This document shows positions 36,133 through 45,333 of a stretch of 64,000 nt of DNA, piece by piece. Position 1 is the first letter of the stretch, and each line of letters opens with the position of its first letter. The notes beneath the pieces are model-generated. The model worked only from the letters and a program-made list of their open reading frames with translations. It was not told the origin of the DNA and ran no database searches. Location of the stretch: positions 8,467,263-8,531,262 of the forward strand of contig OZ023180.1 of NCBI GenBank assembly GCA_963995505.1. Reading direction: 5' to 3'. The translations under genes and the position numbers were made by a program. The stretch comes from Hypericum androsaemum. Its lineage: Eukaryota > Streptophyta > Magnoliopsida > Malpighiales > Hypericaceae.

Positions 36133-36545
36133 TTCCCCTCCTCTTGAAAGGGATTTGTCCTCAAATCCTCGCATATGTCATAGTGCCACAAATTAACAAC
36201 CATGCTAGAACAAGGTTGAGTCTTCAAACGTCGTGGTTGTACTTGATACCTTCCTCTCCAACAGAATAGATACTTCGAACATAAACAATCTGATATCATC
36301 TCCAAATAAAAAGTTAAAGACTTACTTTTTTGAATAAGCCTTTCACCAATCTTCAAACTATTCCATAAGTTGATCAATGCTGATCCTCCAACATATTCAA
36401 ACTTGTCAACTCCCAAGAAGTCAATATGCTTAACATATTCAACGTGACAATCTGGAAACATGTAAGATATGGGTTGATCCTCTTCCTTGTTAACAGCAAC
36501 AATAAGTTCTTCATGTTCACCATCAATAGGAATTGTGCACTTCTT
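36075..36545 (-). pseudogene. Truncated copy of the 344-aa protein gene in the first array unit
   Basis: The C-terminal ~155 codons match the intact copies (through QPISYMFPDCHVEYVKH to the end in LTR-a). At about 36545 the sequence jumps to the purine-rich leader, losing ~630 bp including the start codon. The join shares TTCTT-type pyrimidine microhomology. Confidence 0.85.
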
Positions 36546-36615
36546 TCTTCTTCTTTTCTAGGCTGCCTCCCTTTCTTTCTTTTAGAATTTTTTTTCTCTC
36601 TTTTTTTTCTTTCTT

Positions 36616-37399
36616 GAACTCCGCCAACGATGCGACGAGACCCGGCCACAAAGCGTGAAATCCCAGATCGTTCTAGATCAGTTCGTGATGGAGATCTCGA
36701 CCCGATGCACACAACCAAACAAGAACCTTGGTATTAAGACCGCGACCCGCTGCTTGAGTTGAAACAAAGAACCTTGATATGTCGAAGACGCCACAAACGG
36801 TGATGAAGATCCGCTTGATAAGTCGATAGTGAACTCGACGGAATCCCTCCGTTGTGTTCGAACAGTTCCGAAGAACCAAGAGAGCAAAGCCCACGTTTTT
36901 CAATCAATAATGGTCTCCTTTTCTCATTGCATAAGCCTCTATAAATAGGCTCAATATTACAAAGAGATTCCAAATCAAAAAACTCCTAAAAATCTGGCTG
37001 GAAAGGGAAACTAAAAAGGAAACAAATCTCAGCCTTTTAGGAAGGCTAAAAACGTGACAAACAAGCTAAATAAACCAAGAGTTGTTGGATATAACTTCCT
37101 AATCAAAACTAATGGCTGAAATAAACTTCCTAAATTGAATGCCCAAATCAGAGAGAATGAATCTTCAAGATCTTTGCTATTGAAAGGACCTTCTAGAACT
37201 TGTATTAAGGTCATAAACTCAGCTGAATTTCGTGGCTCTTGGTCCATGGACTTTAGTAAATGTGCTTGAGCCCAACTCTCCAAAGTATGCTTGAAAATCA
37301 GCCCGCAAAGTTGTGACTTGAAGTACTTTGTGCGTGCTCTCTCACTTGGTCAGATTGGCACTTGAAATCATCATATGAGTGCTTCCCATATTCATATCA
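36616..37399 (-). repeat. Array LTR-b, 784 bp, end-truncated
   Basis: It lacks the first ~6 bases (TGATAC), and the adjacent primer-binding site is also deleted. The leader tract joins directly to GAACTCCGCC. The rest matches the 791-bp copies. Confidence 0.88.
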
Positions 37400-38376
37400 T
37401 TCCCCTCCTCTTGAAAGGGATTTGTCCTCAAATCCTCGCATATGTCATAGTGCCACAAATTAACAACCATGCTAGAACAAGGTTGAGTCTTCAAACGTCG
37501 TGGTTGTACTTGATACCTTCCTCTCCAACAGAATAGATACTTCGAACATAAACAATCTGATATCATCTCCAAATAAAAAGTTAAAGACTTACTTTTTTGA
37601 ATAAGCCTTTCACCAATCTTCAAACTATTCCATAAGTTGATCAATGCTGATCCTCCAACATATTCAAACTTGTCAACTCCCAAGAAGTCAATATGCTTAA
37701 CATATTCAACGTGACAATCTGGAAACATGTAAGATATGGGTTGATCCTCTTCCTTGTTAACAGCAACAATAAGTTCTTCATGTTCACCATCAATAGGAAT
37801 TGTGCACTTCTTCATGTGAACAATATCCACCACAGATGATTCGTCAAATAAATCTCTTAGATAAAGTAGTGACATGGTATGGTCATCAAAATAATCTCCA
37901 TCAAATAAATCAATGGAATATTCACCAAACTCCTCCCATGTCAAAACCTCTTCAAAAACTTCATCTGAAGGCATACCAATTTCAGAACAACATACCTTTT
38001 CCTCAATGTTGCACTTAGATTGAATGATCTTCTCTTGTTGTACTTCACTAACTTCTCTTGTATGCAAGTCAATTTTCCTTGCCAAAGACATAAGTTTCTC
38101 CCAGCTGTCTTCATCATCCCATGCTGTAACTCTAAGAGTGCTATCACCTCTAACCCCAATCTTTCTTTGTTGAGCTCTTGTATCCCTGCATACATTAGGA
38201 ACATCATGTATCCTCTCTTGTTTGCACACTATCCGATCCACCTTTTCGGTGAGCTTCTTGACCTCCGTTCTCATTATATGCCTCATCCCACTAAGAAGGG
38301 CGTCCATAAACGTGTGTGGATCACCAACCAATGGTGCAACACTTTCAACGGATCTTCTTGAGTAGTTATAAGACAT
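37342..38376 (-). CDS. Non-autonomous element protein, 344 aa (array copy 2)
   Basis: Intact frame from MSYNYSRR to ANLTK. I do not recognise a characterised domain. The N-terminal ~65 residues (MRTEVKKLTEKVDRI) look helical and loosely resemble the start of the family 1 Gag. The middle is acidic (WEEFGEYSIDLFDGDYFDD). The C-terminal [16 protein letters not shown] nearly equals the linker before the LTR in the autonomous polyproteins. There is no CCHC knuckle, no DGGS and no YFDD. The last ~19 codons lie in LTR-b, the same LTR-overlapping layout as the autonomous family. Three copies keep this frame with essentially one residue varying (GGSA versus GGST), which suggests either very recent duplication or use. 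Function unknown; RNA binding or packaging is only a guess. Confidence 0.82.
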   Translation of the reverse strand: MSYNYSRRSVESVAPLVGDPHTFMDALLSGMRHIMRTEVKKLTEKVDRIVCKQERIHDVPNVCRDTRAQQRKIGVRGDSTLRVTAWDDEDSWEKLMSLARKIDLHTREVSEVQQEKIIQSKCNIEEKVCCSEIGMPSDEVFEEVLTWEEFGEYSIDLFDGDYFDDHTMSLLYLRDLFDESSVVDIVHMKKCTIPIDGEHEELIVAVNKEEDQPISYMFPDCHVEYVKHIDFLGVDKFEYVGGSALINLWNSLKIGERLIQKSKSLTFYLEMISDCLCSKYLFCWRGRYQVQPRRLKTQPCSSMVVNLWHYDICEDLRTNPFQEEGNDMNMGSTHMMISSANLTK

Positions 38377-38610
38377 TCTTGCAGATTCTCCTTTTTTTTC
38401 TTTCCACTTTTTTGCAAACTTTTTTTTTTTCAGCCTCTTTTCTTCCTTTCTAGGCTGCCTTCTTTTCTTTCTTTTCTTTTTCCGGATTTTTCTCTCTTTT
38501 TTTGATTTTTTTTTTCTTTCTCCAACTCAGAATACAATAAGAACAACTAACTGAAAACTAATGATAAAAACGAAATTTAAAGGATAGATAGAACTGAAAT
38601 AGAAGTCTAA

Positions 38611-38622
38611 GCTCTGATACCA
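38611..38622 (-). other. Array primer-binding site (copy 2)
   Basis: Minus-strand TGGTATCAGAGC, two bases from LTR-c, matching initiator tRNA-Met as in the autonomous elements. The same site lies at 40629-40640 and 42644-42655. It is missing from the deleted first unit. Confidence 0.9.
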
Positions 38623-38624
38623 AA

Positions 38625-39415
38625 TGATACGAACCCCGCCAACGATGCGACGAGACCCGGCCACAAAGCGTGAAATCCCAGATCGTTCTAGATCAGTTCG
38701 TGATGGAGATCTCGACCCGATGCACACAACCAAACAAGAACCTTGGTATTAAGACCGCGACCCGCTGCTTGAGTTGAAACAAAGAACCTTGATATGTCGA
38801 AGACGCCACAAACGGTGATGAAGATCCGCTTGATAAGTCGATAGTGAACTCGACGGAATCCCTCCGTTGTGTTCGAACAGTTCCGAAGAACCAAGAGAGC
38901 AAAGCCCACGTTTTTCAATCAATAATGGTCTCCTTTTCTCATTGCATAAGCCTCTATAAATAGGCTCAATATTACAAAGAGATTCCAAATCAAAAAACTC
39001 CTAAAAATCTGGCTGGAAAGGGAAACTAAAAAGGAAACAAATCTCAGCCTTTTAGGAAGGCTAAAAACGTGACAAACAAGCTAAATAAACCAAGAGTTGT
39101 TGGAATATAACTTCCTAATCAAAACTAATGGCTGAAATAAACTTCCTAAATTGAATGCCCAAATCAGAGAGAATGAATCTTCAAGATCTTTGCTATTGAA
39201 AGGACCTTCTAGAACTTGTATTAAGGTCATAAACTCAGCTGAATTTCGTGGCTCTTGGTCCATGGACTTTAGTAAATGTGCTTGAGCCCAACTCTCCAAA
39301 GTATGCTTGAAAATCAGCCCGCAAAGTTGTGACTTGAAGTACTTTGTGCGTGCTCTCTCACTTGGTCAGATTGGCACTTGAAATCATCATATGAGTGCTT
39401 CCCATATTCATATCA
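38625..39415 (-). repeat. Array LTR-c, 791 bp
   Basis: TGATACGAACC...TTCATATCA on the plus strand. A minus-strand polypurine tract AAGAGGAGGGGAA follows at its right edge (39416-39428). Confidence 0.93.
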
Positions 39416-40392
39416 TTCCCCTCCTCTTGAAAGGGATTTGTCCTCAAATCCTCGCATATGTCATAGTGCCACAAATTAACAACCATGCTAGAACAAGGTT
39501 GAGTCTTCAAACGTCGTGGTTGTACTTGATACCTTCCTCTCCAACAGAATAGATACTTCGAACATAAACAATCTGATATCATCTCCAAATAAAAAGTTAA
39601 AGACTTACTTTTTTGAATAAGCCTTTCACCAATCTTCAAACTATTCCATAAGTTGATCAATGTTGATCCTCCAACATATTCAAACTTGTCAACTCCCAAG
39701 AAGTCAATATGCTTAACATATTCAACGTGACAATCTGGAAACATGTAAGATATGGGTTGATCCTCTTCCTTGTTAACAGCAACAATAAGTTCTTCATGTT
39801 CACCATCAATAGGAATTGTGCACTTCTTCATGTGAACAATATCCACCACAGATGATTCGTCAAATAAATCTCTTAGATAAAGTAGTGACATGGTATGGTC
39901 ATCAAAATAATCTCCATCAAATAAATCAATGGAATATTCACCAAACTCCTCCCATGTCAAAACCTCTTCAAAAACTTCATCTGAAGGCATACCAATTTCA
40001 GAACAACATACCTTTTCCTCAATGTTGCACTTAGATTGAATGATCTTCTCTTGTTGTACTTCACTAACTTCTCTTGTATGCAAGTCAATTTTCCTTGCCA
40101 AAGACATAAGTTTCTCCCAGCTGTCTTCATCATCCCATGCTGTAACTCTAAGAGTGCTATCACCTCTAACCCCAATCTTTCTTTGTTGAGCTCTTGTATC
40201 CCTGCATACATTAGGAACATCATGTATCCTCTCTTGTTTGCACACTATCCGATCCACCTTTTCGGTGAGCTTCTTGACCTCCGTTCTCATTATATGCCTC
40301 ATCCCACTAAGAAGGGCGTCCATAAACGTGTGTGGATCACCAACCAATGGTGCAACACTTTCAACGGATCTTCTTGAGTAGTTATAAGACAT
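39358..40392 (-). CDS. Non-autonomous element protein, 344 aa (array copy 3)
   Basis: Intact and near-identical to the copy at 37342, differing at GGSTLINLW. The stop lies in LTR-c. The same leader (purine-rich, about 40400-40620) precedes the Met start. Function unknown; see the first copy for the motif description. Confidence 0.82.
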   Translation of the reverse strand: MSYNYSRRSVESVAPLVGDPHTFMDALLSGMRHIMRTEVKKLTEKVDRIVCKQERIHDVPNVCRDTRAQQRKIGVRGDSTLRVTAWDDEDSWEKLMSLARKIDLHTREVSEVQQEKIIQSKCNIEEKVCCSEIGMPSDEVFEEVLTWEEFGEYSIDLFDGDYFDDHTMSLLYLRDLFDESSVVDIVHMKKCTIPIDGEHEELIVAVNKEEDQPISYMFPDCHVEYVKHIDFLGVDKFEYVGGSTLINLWNSLKIGERLIQKSKSLTFYLEMISDCLCSKYLFCWRGRYQVQPRRLKTQPCSSMVVNLWHYDICEDLRTNPFQEEGNDMNMGSTHMMISSANLTK

Positions 40393-40642
40393 TCTTGCAG
40401 ATTCTCCTTTTTTTTCTTTCCACTTTTTTGCAAACTTTTTTTTTTTTTCAGCCTCTTTTCTTCCTTTGTAGGCTGCCTTCTTTTCTTTCTTTTCTTTTTC
40501 CGGATTTTTCTCTCTTTTTTTGATTTTTTTTTTCTTTCTCCAACTCAGAATACAATAAGAACAACTAACTGAAAACTAATGATAAAAACGAAATTTAAAG
40601 GATAGATAGAACTGAAATAGAAGTCTAAGCTCTGATACCAAA

Positions 40643-41433
40643 TGATACGAACCCCGCCAACGATGCGACGAGACCCGGCCACAAAGCGTGAAATCCCAGA
40701 TCGTTCTAGATCAGTTCGTGATGGAGATCTCGACCCGATGCACACAACCAAACAAGAACCTTGGTATTAAGACCGCGACCCGCTGCTTGAGTTGAAACAA
40801 AGAACCTTGATATGTCGAAGACGCCACAAACGGTGATGAAGATCCGCTTGATAAGTCGATAGTGAACTCGACGGAATCCCTCCGTTGTGTTCGAACAGTT
40901 CCGAAGAACCAAGAGAGCAAAGCCCACGTTTTTCAATCAATAATGGTCTCCTTTTCTCATTGCATAAGCCTCTATAAATAGGCTCAATATTACAAAGAGA
41001 TTCCAAATCAAAAAACTCCTAAAAATCTGGCTGGAAAGGGAAACTAAAAAGGAAACAAATCTCAGCCTTTTAGGAAGGCTAAAAACGTGACAAACAAGCT
41101 AAATAAACCAAGAGTTGTTGGAATATAACTTCCTAATCAAAACTAATGGCTGAAATAAACTTCCTAAATTGAATGCCCAAATCAGAGAGAATGAATCTTC
41201 AAGATCTTTGCTATTGAAAGGACCTTCTAGAACTTGTATTAAGGTCATAAACTCAGCTGAATTTCGTGGCTCTTGGTCCATGGACTTTAGTAAATGTGCT
41301 TGAGCCCAACTCTCCAAAGTATGCTTGAAAATCAGCCCGCAAAGTTGTGACTTGAAGTACTTTGTGCGTGCTCTCTCACTTGGTCAGATTGGCACTTGAA
41401 ATCATCATATGAGTGCTTCCCATATTCATATCA
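40643..41433 (-). repeat. Array LTR-d, 791 bp
   Basis: Same ends and length as LTR-c. It sits between internal regions 3 and 4. Confidence 0.93.
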
Positions 41434-42410
41434 TTCCCCTCCTCTTGAAAGGGATTTGTCCTCAAATCCTCGCATATGTCATAGTGCCACAAATTAACAA
41501 CCATGCTAGAACAAGGTTGAGTCTTCAAACGTCGTGGTTGTACTTGATACCTTCCTCTCCAACAGAATAGATACTTCGAACATAAACAATCTGATATCAT
41601 CTCCAAATAAAAAGTTAAAGACTTACTTTTTTGAATAAGCCTTTCACCAATCTTCAAACTATTCCATAAGTTGATCAATGTTGATCCTCCAACATATTCA
41701 AACTTGTCAACTCCCAAGAAGTCAATATGCTTAACATATTCAACGTGACAATCTGGAAACATGTAAGATATGGGTTGATCCTCTTCCTTGTTAACAGCAA
41801 CAATAAGTTCTTCATGTTCACCATCAATAGGAATTGTGCACTTCTTCATGTGAACAATATCCACCACAGATGATTCGTCAAATAAATCTCTTAGATAAAG
41901 TAGTGACATGGTATGGTCATCAAAATAATCTCCATCAAATAAATCAATGGAATATTCACCAAACTCCTCCCATGTCAAAACCTCTTCAAAAACTTCATCT
42001 GAAGGCATACCAATTTCAGAACAACATACCTTTTCCTCAATGTTGCACTTAGATTGAATGATCTTCTCTTGTTGTACTTCACTAACTTCTCTTGTATGCA
42101 AGTCAATTTTCCTTGCCAAAGACATAAGTTTCTCCCAGCTGTCTTCATCATCCCATGCTGTAACTCTAAGAGTGCTATCACCTCTAACCCCAATCTTTCT
42201 TTGTTGAGCTCTTGTATCCCTGCATACATTAGGAACATCATGTATCCTCTCTTGTTTGCACACTATCCGATCCACCTTTTCGGTGAGCTTCTTGACCTCC
42301 GTTCTCATTATATGCCTCATCCCACTAAGAAGGGCGTCCATAAACGTGTGTGGATCACCAACCAATGGTGCAACACTTTCAACGGATCTTCTTGAGTAGT
42401 TATAAGACAT
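41376..42410 (-). CDS. Non-autonomous element protein, 344 aa (array copy 4, 5'-most unit)
   Basis: The translation is the same as copy 3. This unit follows the outermost 5' LTR (LTR-e), so in a canonical transcript from that LTR it would be the first ORF. Stop in LTR-d. Function unknown. Confidence 0.82.
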   Translation of the reverse strand: MSYNYSRRSVESVAPLVGDPHTFMDALLSGMRHIMRTEVKKLTEKVDRIVCKQERIHDVPNVCRDTRAQQRKIGVRGDSTLRVTAWDDEDSWEKLMSLARKIDLHTREVSEVQQEKIIQSKCNIEEKVCCSEIGMPSDEVFEEVLTWEEFGEYSIDLFDGDYFDDHTMSLLYLRDLFDESSVVDIVHMKKCTIPIDGEHEELIVAVNKEEDQPISYMFPDCHVEYVKHIDFLGVDKFEYVGGSTLINLWNSLKIGERLIQKSKSLTFYLEMISDCLCSKYLFCWRGRYQVQPRRLKTQPCSSMVVNLWHYDICEDLRTNPFQEEGNDMNMGSTHMMISSANLTK

Positions 42411-42657
42411 TCTTGCAGATTCTCCTTTTTTTTCTTTCCACTTTTTTGCAAACTTTTTTTTTTCAGCCTCTTTTCTTCCTTTGTAGGCTGCCTTCTTTTC
42501 TTTCTTTTCTTTTTCCGGATTTTTCTCTCTTTTTTTGATTTTTTTTTTCTTTCTCCAACTCAGAATACAATAAGAACAACTAACTGAAAACTAATGATAA
42601 AAACGAAATTTAAAGGATAGATAGAACTGAAATAGAAGTCTAAGCTCTGATACCAAA

Positions 42658-43448
42658 TGATACCAACCCCGCCAACGATGCGCGAGACCCGTCCACGAAG
42701 CGTTGAAATCCCAGATCGTTCTAGATCAGTTCGTGATGGAGATCTCGACCCGATGCTCACAACCAAACAAGAACCTTGGTATTAAGACCGCGACCCGCTG
42801 CTTGAGTTGAAACAAAGAACCTTGATATGTCGAAGACGCCACAAACGGTGATGAAGATCCGCTTGATAAGTCGATAGTGAACTCGACGGAATCCCTCCGT
42901 TGTGTTCGAACAGTTCCGAAGAACCAAGAGAGCAAAGCCCACGTTTTTCAATCAATAATGGTCTCCTTTTCTCATTGCATAAGCCTCTATAAATAGGCTC
43001 AATATTACAAAGAGATTCCAAATCAAAAAACTCCTAAAAATCTGGCTGGAAAGGGAAACTAAAAAGGAAACAAATCTCAGCCTTTTAGGAAGGCTAAAAA
43101 CGTGACAAACAAGCTAAATAAACCAAGAGTTGTTGGAATATAACTTCCTAATCAAAACTAATGGCTGAAATAAACTTCCTAAATTGAATGCCCAAATCAG
43201 AGAGAATGAATCTTCAAGATCTTTGCTATTGAAAGGACCTTCTAGAACTTGTATTAAGGTCATAAACTCAGCTGAATTTCGTGGCTCTTGGTCCATGGAC
43301 TTTAGTAAATGTGCTTGAGCCCAACTCTCCAAAGTATGCTTGAAAATCAGCCCGCAAAGTTGTGACTTGAAGTACTTTGTGCGTGCTCTCTCACTTGGTC
43401 AGATTGGCACTTGAAATCATCATATGAGTGCTTCCCATATTCATATCA
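42658..43448 (-). repeat. Array LTR-e, 791 bp (outermost 5' LTR, divergent U5 end)
   Basis: Same length as the others, but its first ~105 plus-strand bases (the U5 end on the minus strand) carry six differences from LTR-d: TGATACC for TGATACG, a lost A and four more. The remaining ~690 bp look the same. It is followed by TACAC and then element 0. Confidence 0.92.
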
Positions 43449-44528
43449 TACACCAGAAGCATCACACTCTATTTCAAAAGTCTTAGAGAAATTAGGTAAA
43501 GCTAACAAGGGTGCATTAGTCAACTTCCCTTTCAGTAGTTGGAAAGCCTTCTCTTGAGCTTCTCCCCAAGTAAAGCCCACGTTCTTCTTGATGACTTCAG
43601 TTATGGGTGCGGCTATGCTACTAAAGTCCTTCACAAATCTCCTATAAAAACTAGCTAGTCCATGAAAGCTCCTAACATTAGCAACACTTGTAGGGCTTGG
43701 CCATTCACGGATAGCTCGGATCTTTTCTTCATCAACCTGTATTCCGTTAGCTCCAACAACAAAACCCAAGAATACAAGCTTATCCGTACAAAAGGTGCAC
43801 TTCTTCAAGTTAGCAAACAATTGTTCTTCTCTAAGTGCATCTAAGACAGATTTCAAATGTTCTAGATGATCCCCCACGTTCTTGCTATAGATGAGTATAT
43901 CATCAAAGTAAACAACTACAAATTTACCAATGAATGGACGTAGAACATGATTCATGAGTCGCATAAACGTGCTAGGTGCGTTGGACAAACCAAATGGCAT
44001 GACCATCCACTCATACAACCCATACTTAGTTTTAAAAGCAGTCTTCCACTCATCTCCTTCTTTCATCCTAATTTGATGATAACCACTCTTCAAATCAATC
44101 TTAGAAAACATGCAAGAACCATGCAACTCATCTAACATGTCATCTAAACGAGGGATAGGGTGACGATATTTTACCGTTATGTTGTTGACTGCTCGGCAAT
44201 CAACACACATTCTCCATGTTTTATCCTTCTTGGGCACAAGTAGGACTGGAACAGCACATGGACTCATGCTCTCTCTTACGTACCCTTTCTCCAACAGCTC
44301 GTTGACTTGCTTCTCAAGCTCCTTTGTCTCTTCAGGATTGCTTCTATATGCGGGACGGTTAGGTATGGTAGCTCCCGGGACAAAGTCTATTTGATGTTCA
44401 ATCCCACGAATAGGTGGCAAACCAGGTGGTAGCTCGTCGGGAAAGACATCCTTGTAATCCTGCAAAAGAGACACAACCGTACTAGGTACATGTGGTTCAA
44501 GCTCGTTAGTGTTTAAAAGTGCCTCCCT
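43449..44528 (-). pseudogene. Element 0 fragment: pre-RT, RT and start of RNase H
   Basis: The minus strand is open for residues about 629-988: the linker, the whole RT including YFDD, and the RNase H start to ECDASGV. It is bounded by TACAC (array) and TCCCT (dimer). No stop inside. The frame extends upstream into the dimer's LTR by chance. Confidence 0.92.
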
Positions 44529-45333
44529 TGATATGAATCTCCGCGGAAAAGATTCACAACTCGGACCGTTTGTTACTTTAGAATGGAACAGATCACAACT
44601 CACAAGAACTTACACGAACTAAGGCATGAATTTGTACCTCAACCCGCTGCAAGGGCTTCTGAACCTTGACCTAAGGTCGTATCACGCCACAAACGGGGAT
44701 GGAATATCCGCTTGATAAGTGAAGGATAAATTCTGGCCAAGACGACTCACCAGCCTAAGCAAGAACAAACGAGTATCAAACTCTCAACTAGCCAATGCTA
44801 AGTATTTCCGAATTGTATGTGTACGTTTTATTGCTAGGAGTCCTCTTTATATAGGCTCCCAAAGTACCAAAATATTCCTAAACAAGCTAACTCCTTAAAA
44901 AGGAGTTCAAAGGCTGGCCAAAACTCTCTTTCCTATTCTAAGGAGATTCTGGCCGAATTATTCAACTAAAATAGGAAATAATCTAAACAAATAATATCTA
45001 ATAGAATAACAATTAATTGCACGTCCTAACAAGAAGATGCATGGCCTAAATAGGTTGATTCTTGCTGATTCTCCATGTGCGCATGCATCCAGAAGTTGGT
45101 GTGCATATTAAGCTTCCAAAATAGCCTCTATCACGTGCATGGGCTTTGCATGTGCCTCATGCACGTCCTTGCACTTGTACGCACCAACTTGAGCCCAAAC
45201 TTCTTGCATTAGTCCATTGAAATCAGATTGCAACTTCCTAGCTCGTGCTCTTGTCATTGGCCCAATTGGAACTTGAACTTGCTGCGAGTCTACAAGCTTG
45301 ATAGTAGGTGCGTCCTTAGGCTTGCTCACATCA
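44529..45333 (-). repeat. Dimer LTR-x1, 805 bp (3'-most)
   Basis: TGATATGAATC...GCTCACATCA on the plus strand, with the minus-strand TATA box at 44846-44853. It contains the polyprotein stop of the left unit (45108-45110). The minus-strand polypurine tract lies at 45334-45346. Confidence 0.95.

Larger units (their letters stand above)
35342..43448 (-). mobile_element. Tandem array of a non-autonomous LTR retrotransposon (5 LTRs, 4 internal regions)
   Basis: Order on the plus strand: LTR-a 35342-36132, internal 36133-36615 (deleted), LTR-b 36616-37399, internal 37400-38624, LTR-c 38625-39415, internal 39416-40642, LTR-d 40643-41433, internal 41434-42657, LTR-e 42658-43448. The full repeat unit is ~2016 bp. 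All parts point the same way (minus). One target-site duplication, TACAC (35337-35341 and 43449-43453), encloses the whole array, so there was a single insertion site in element 0. The unit encodes one 344-residue protein and has no protease, RT or integrase. Confidence 0.93.

Noticed and set aside
37800..38361. Plus-strand ORFs of 72 and 113 codons opposite the 344-residue gene
   Set aside because: Antisense shadows of the minus-strand ORF, repeated with each unit.
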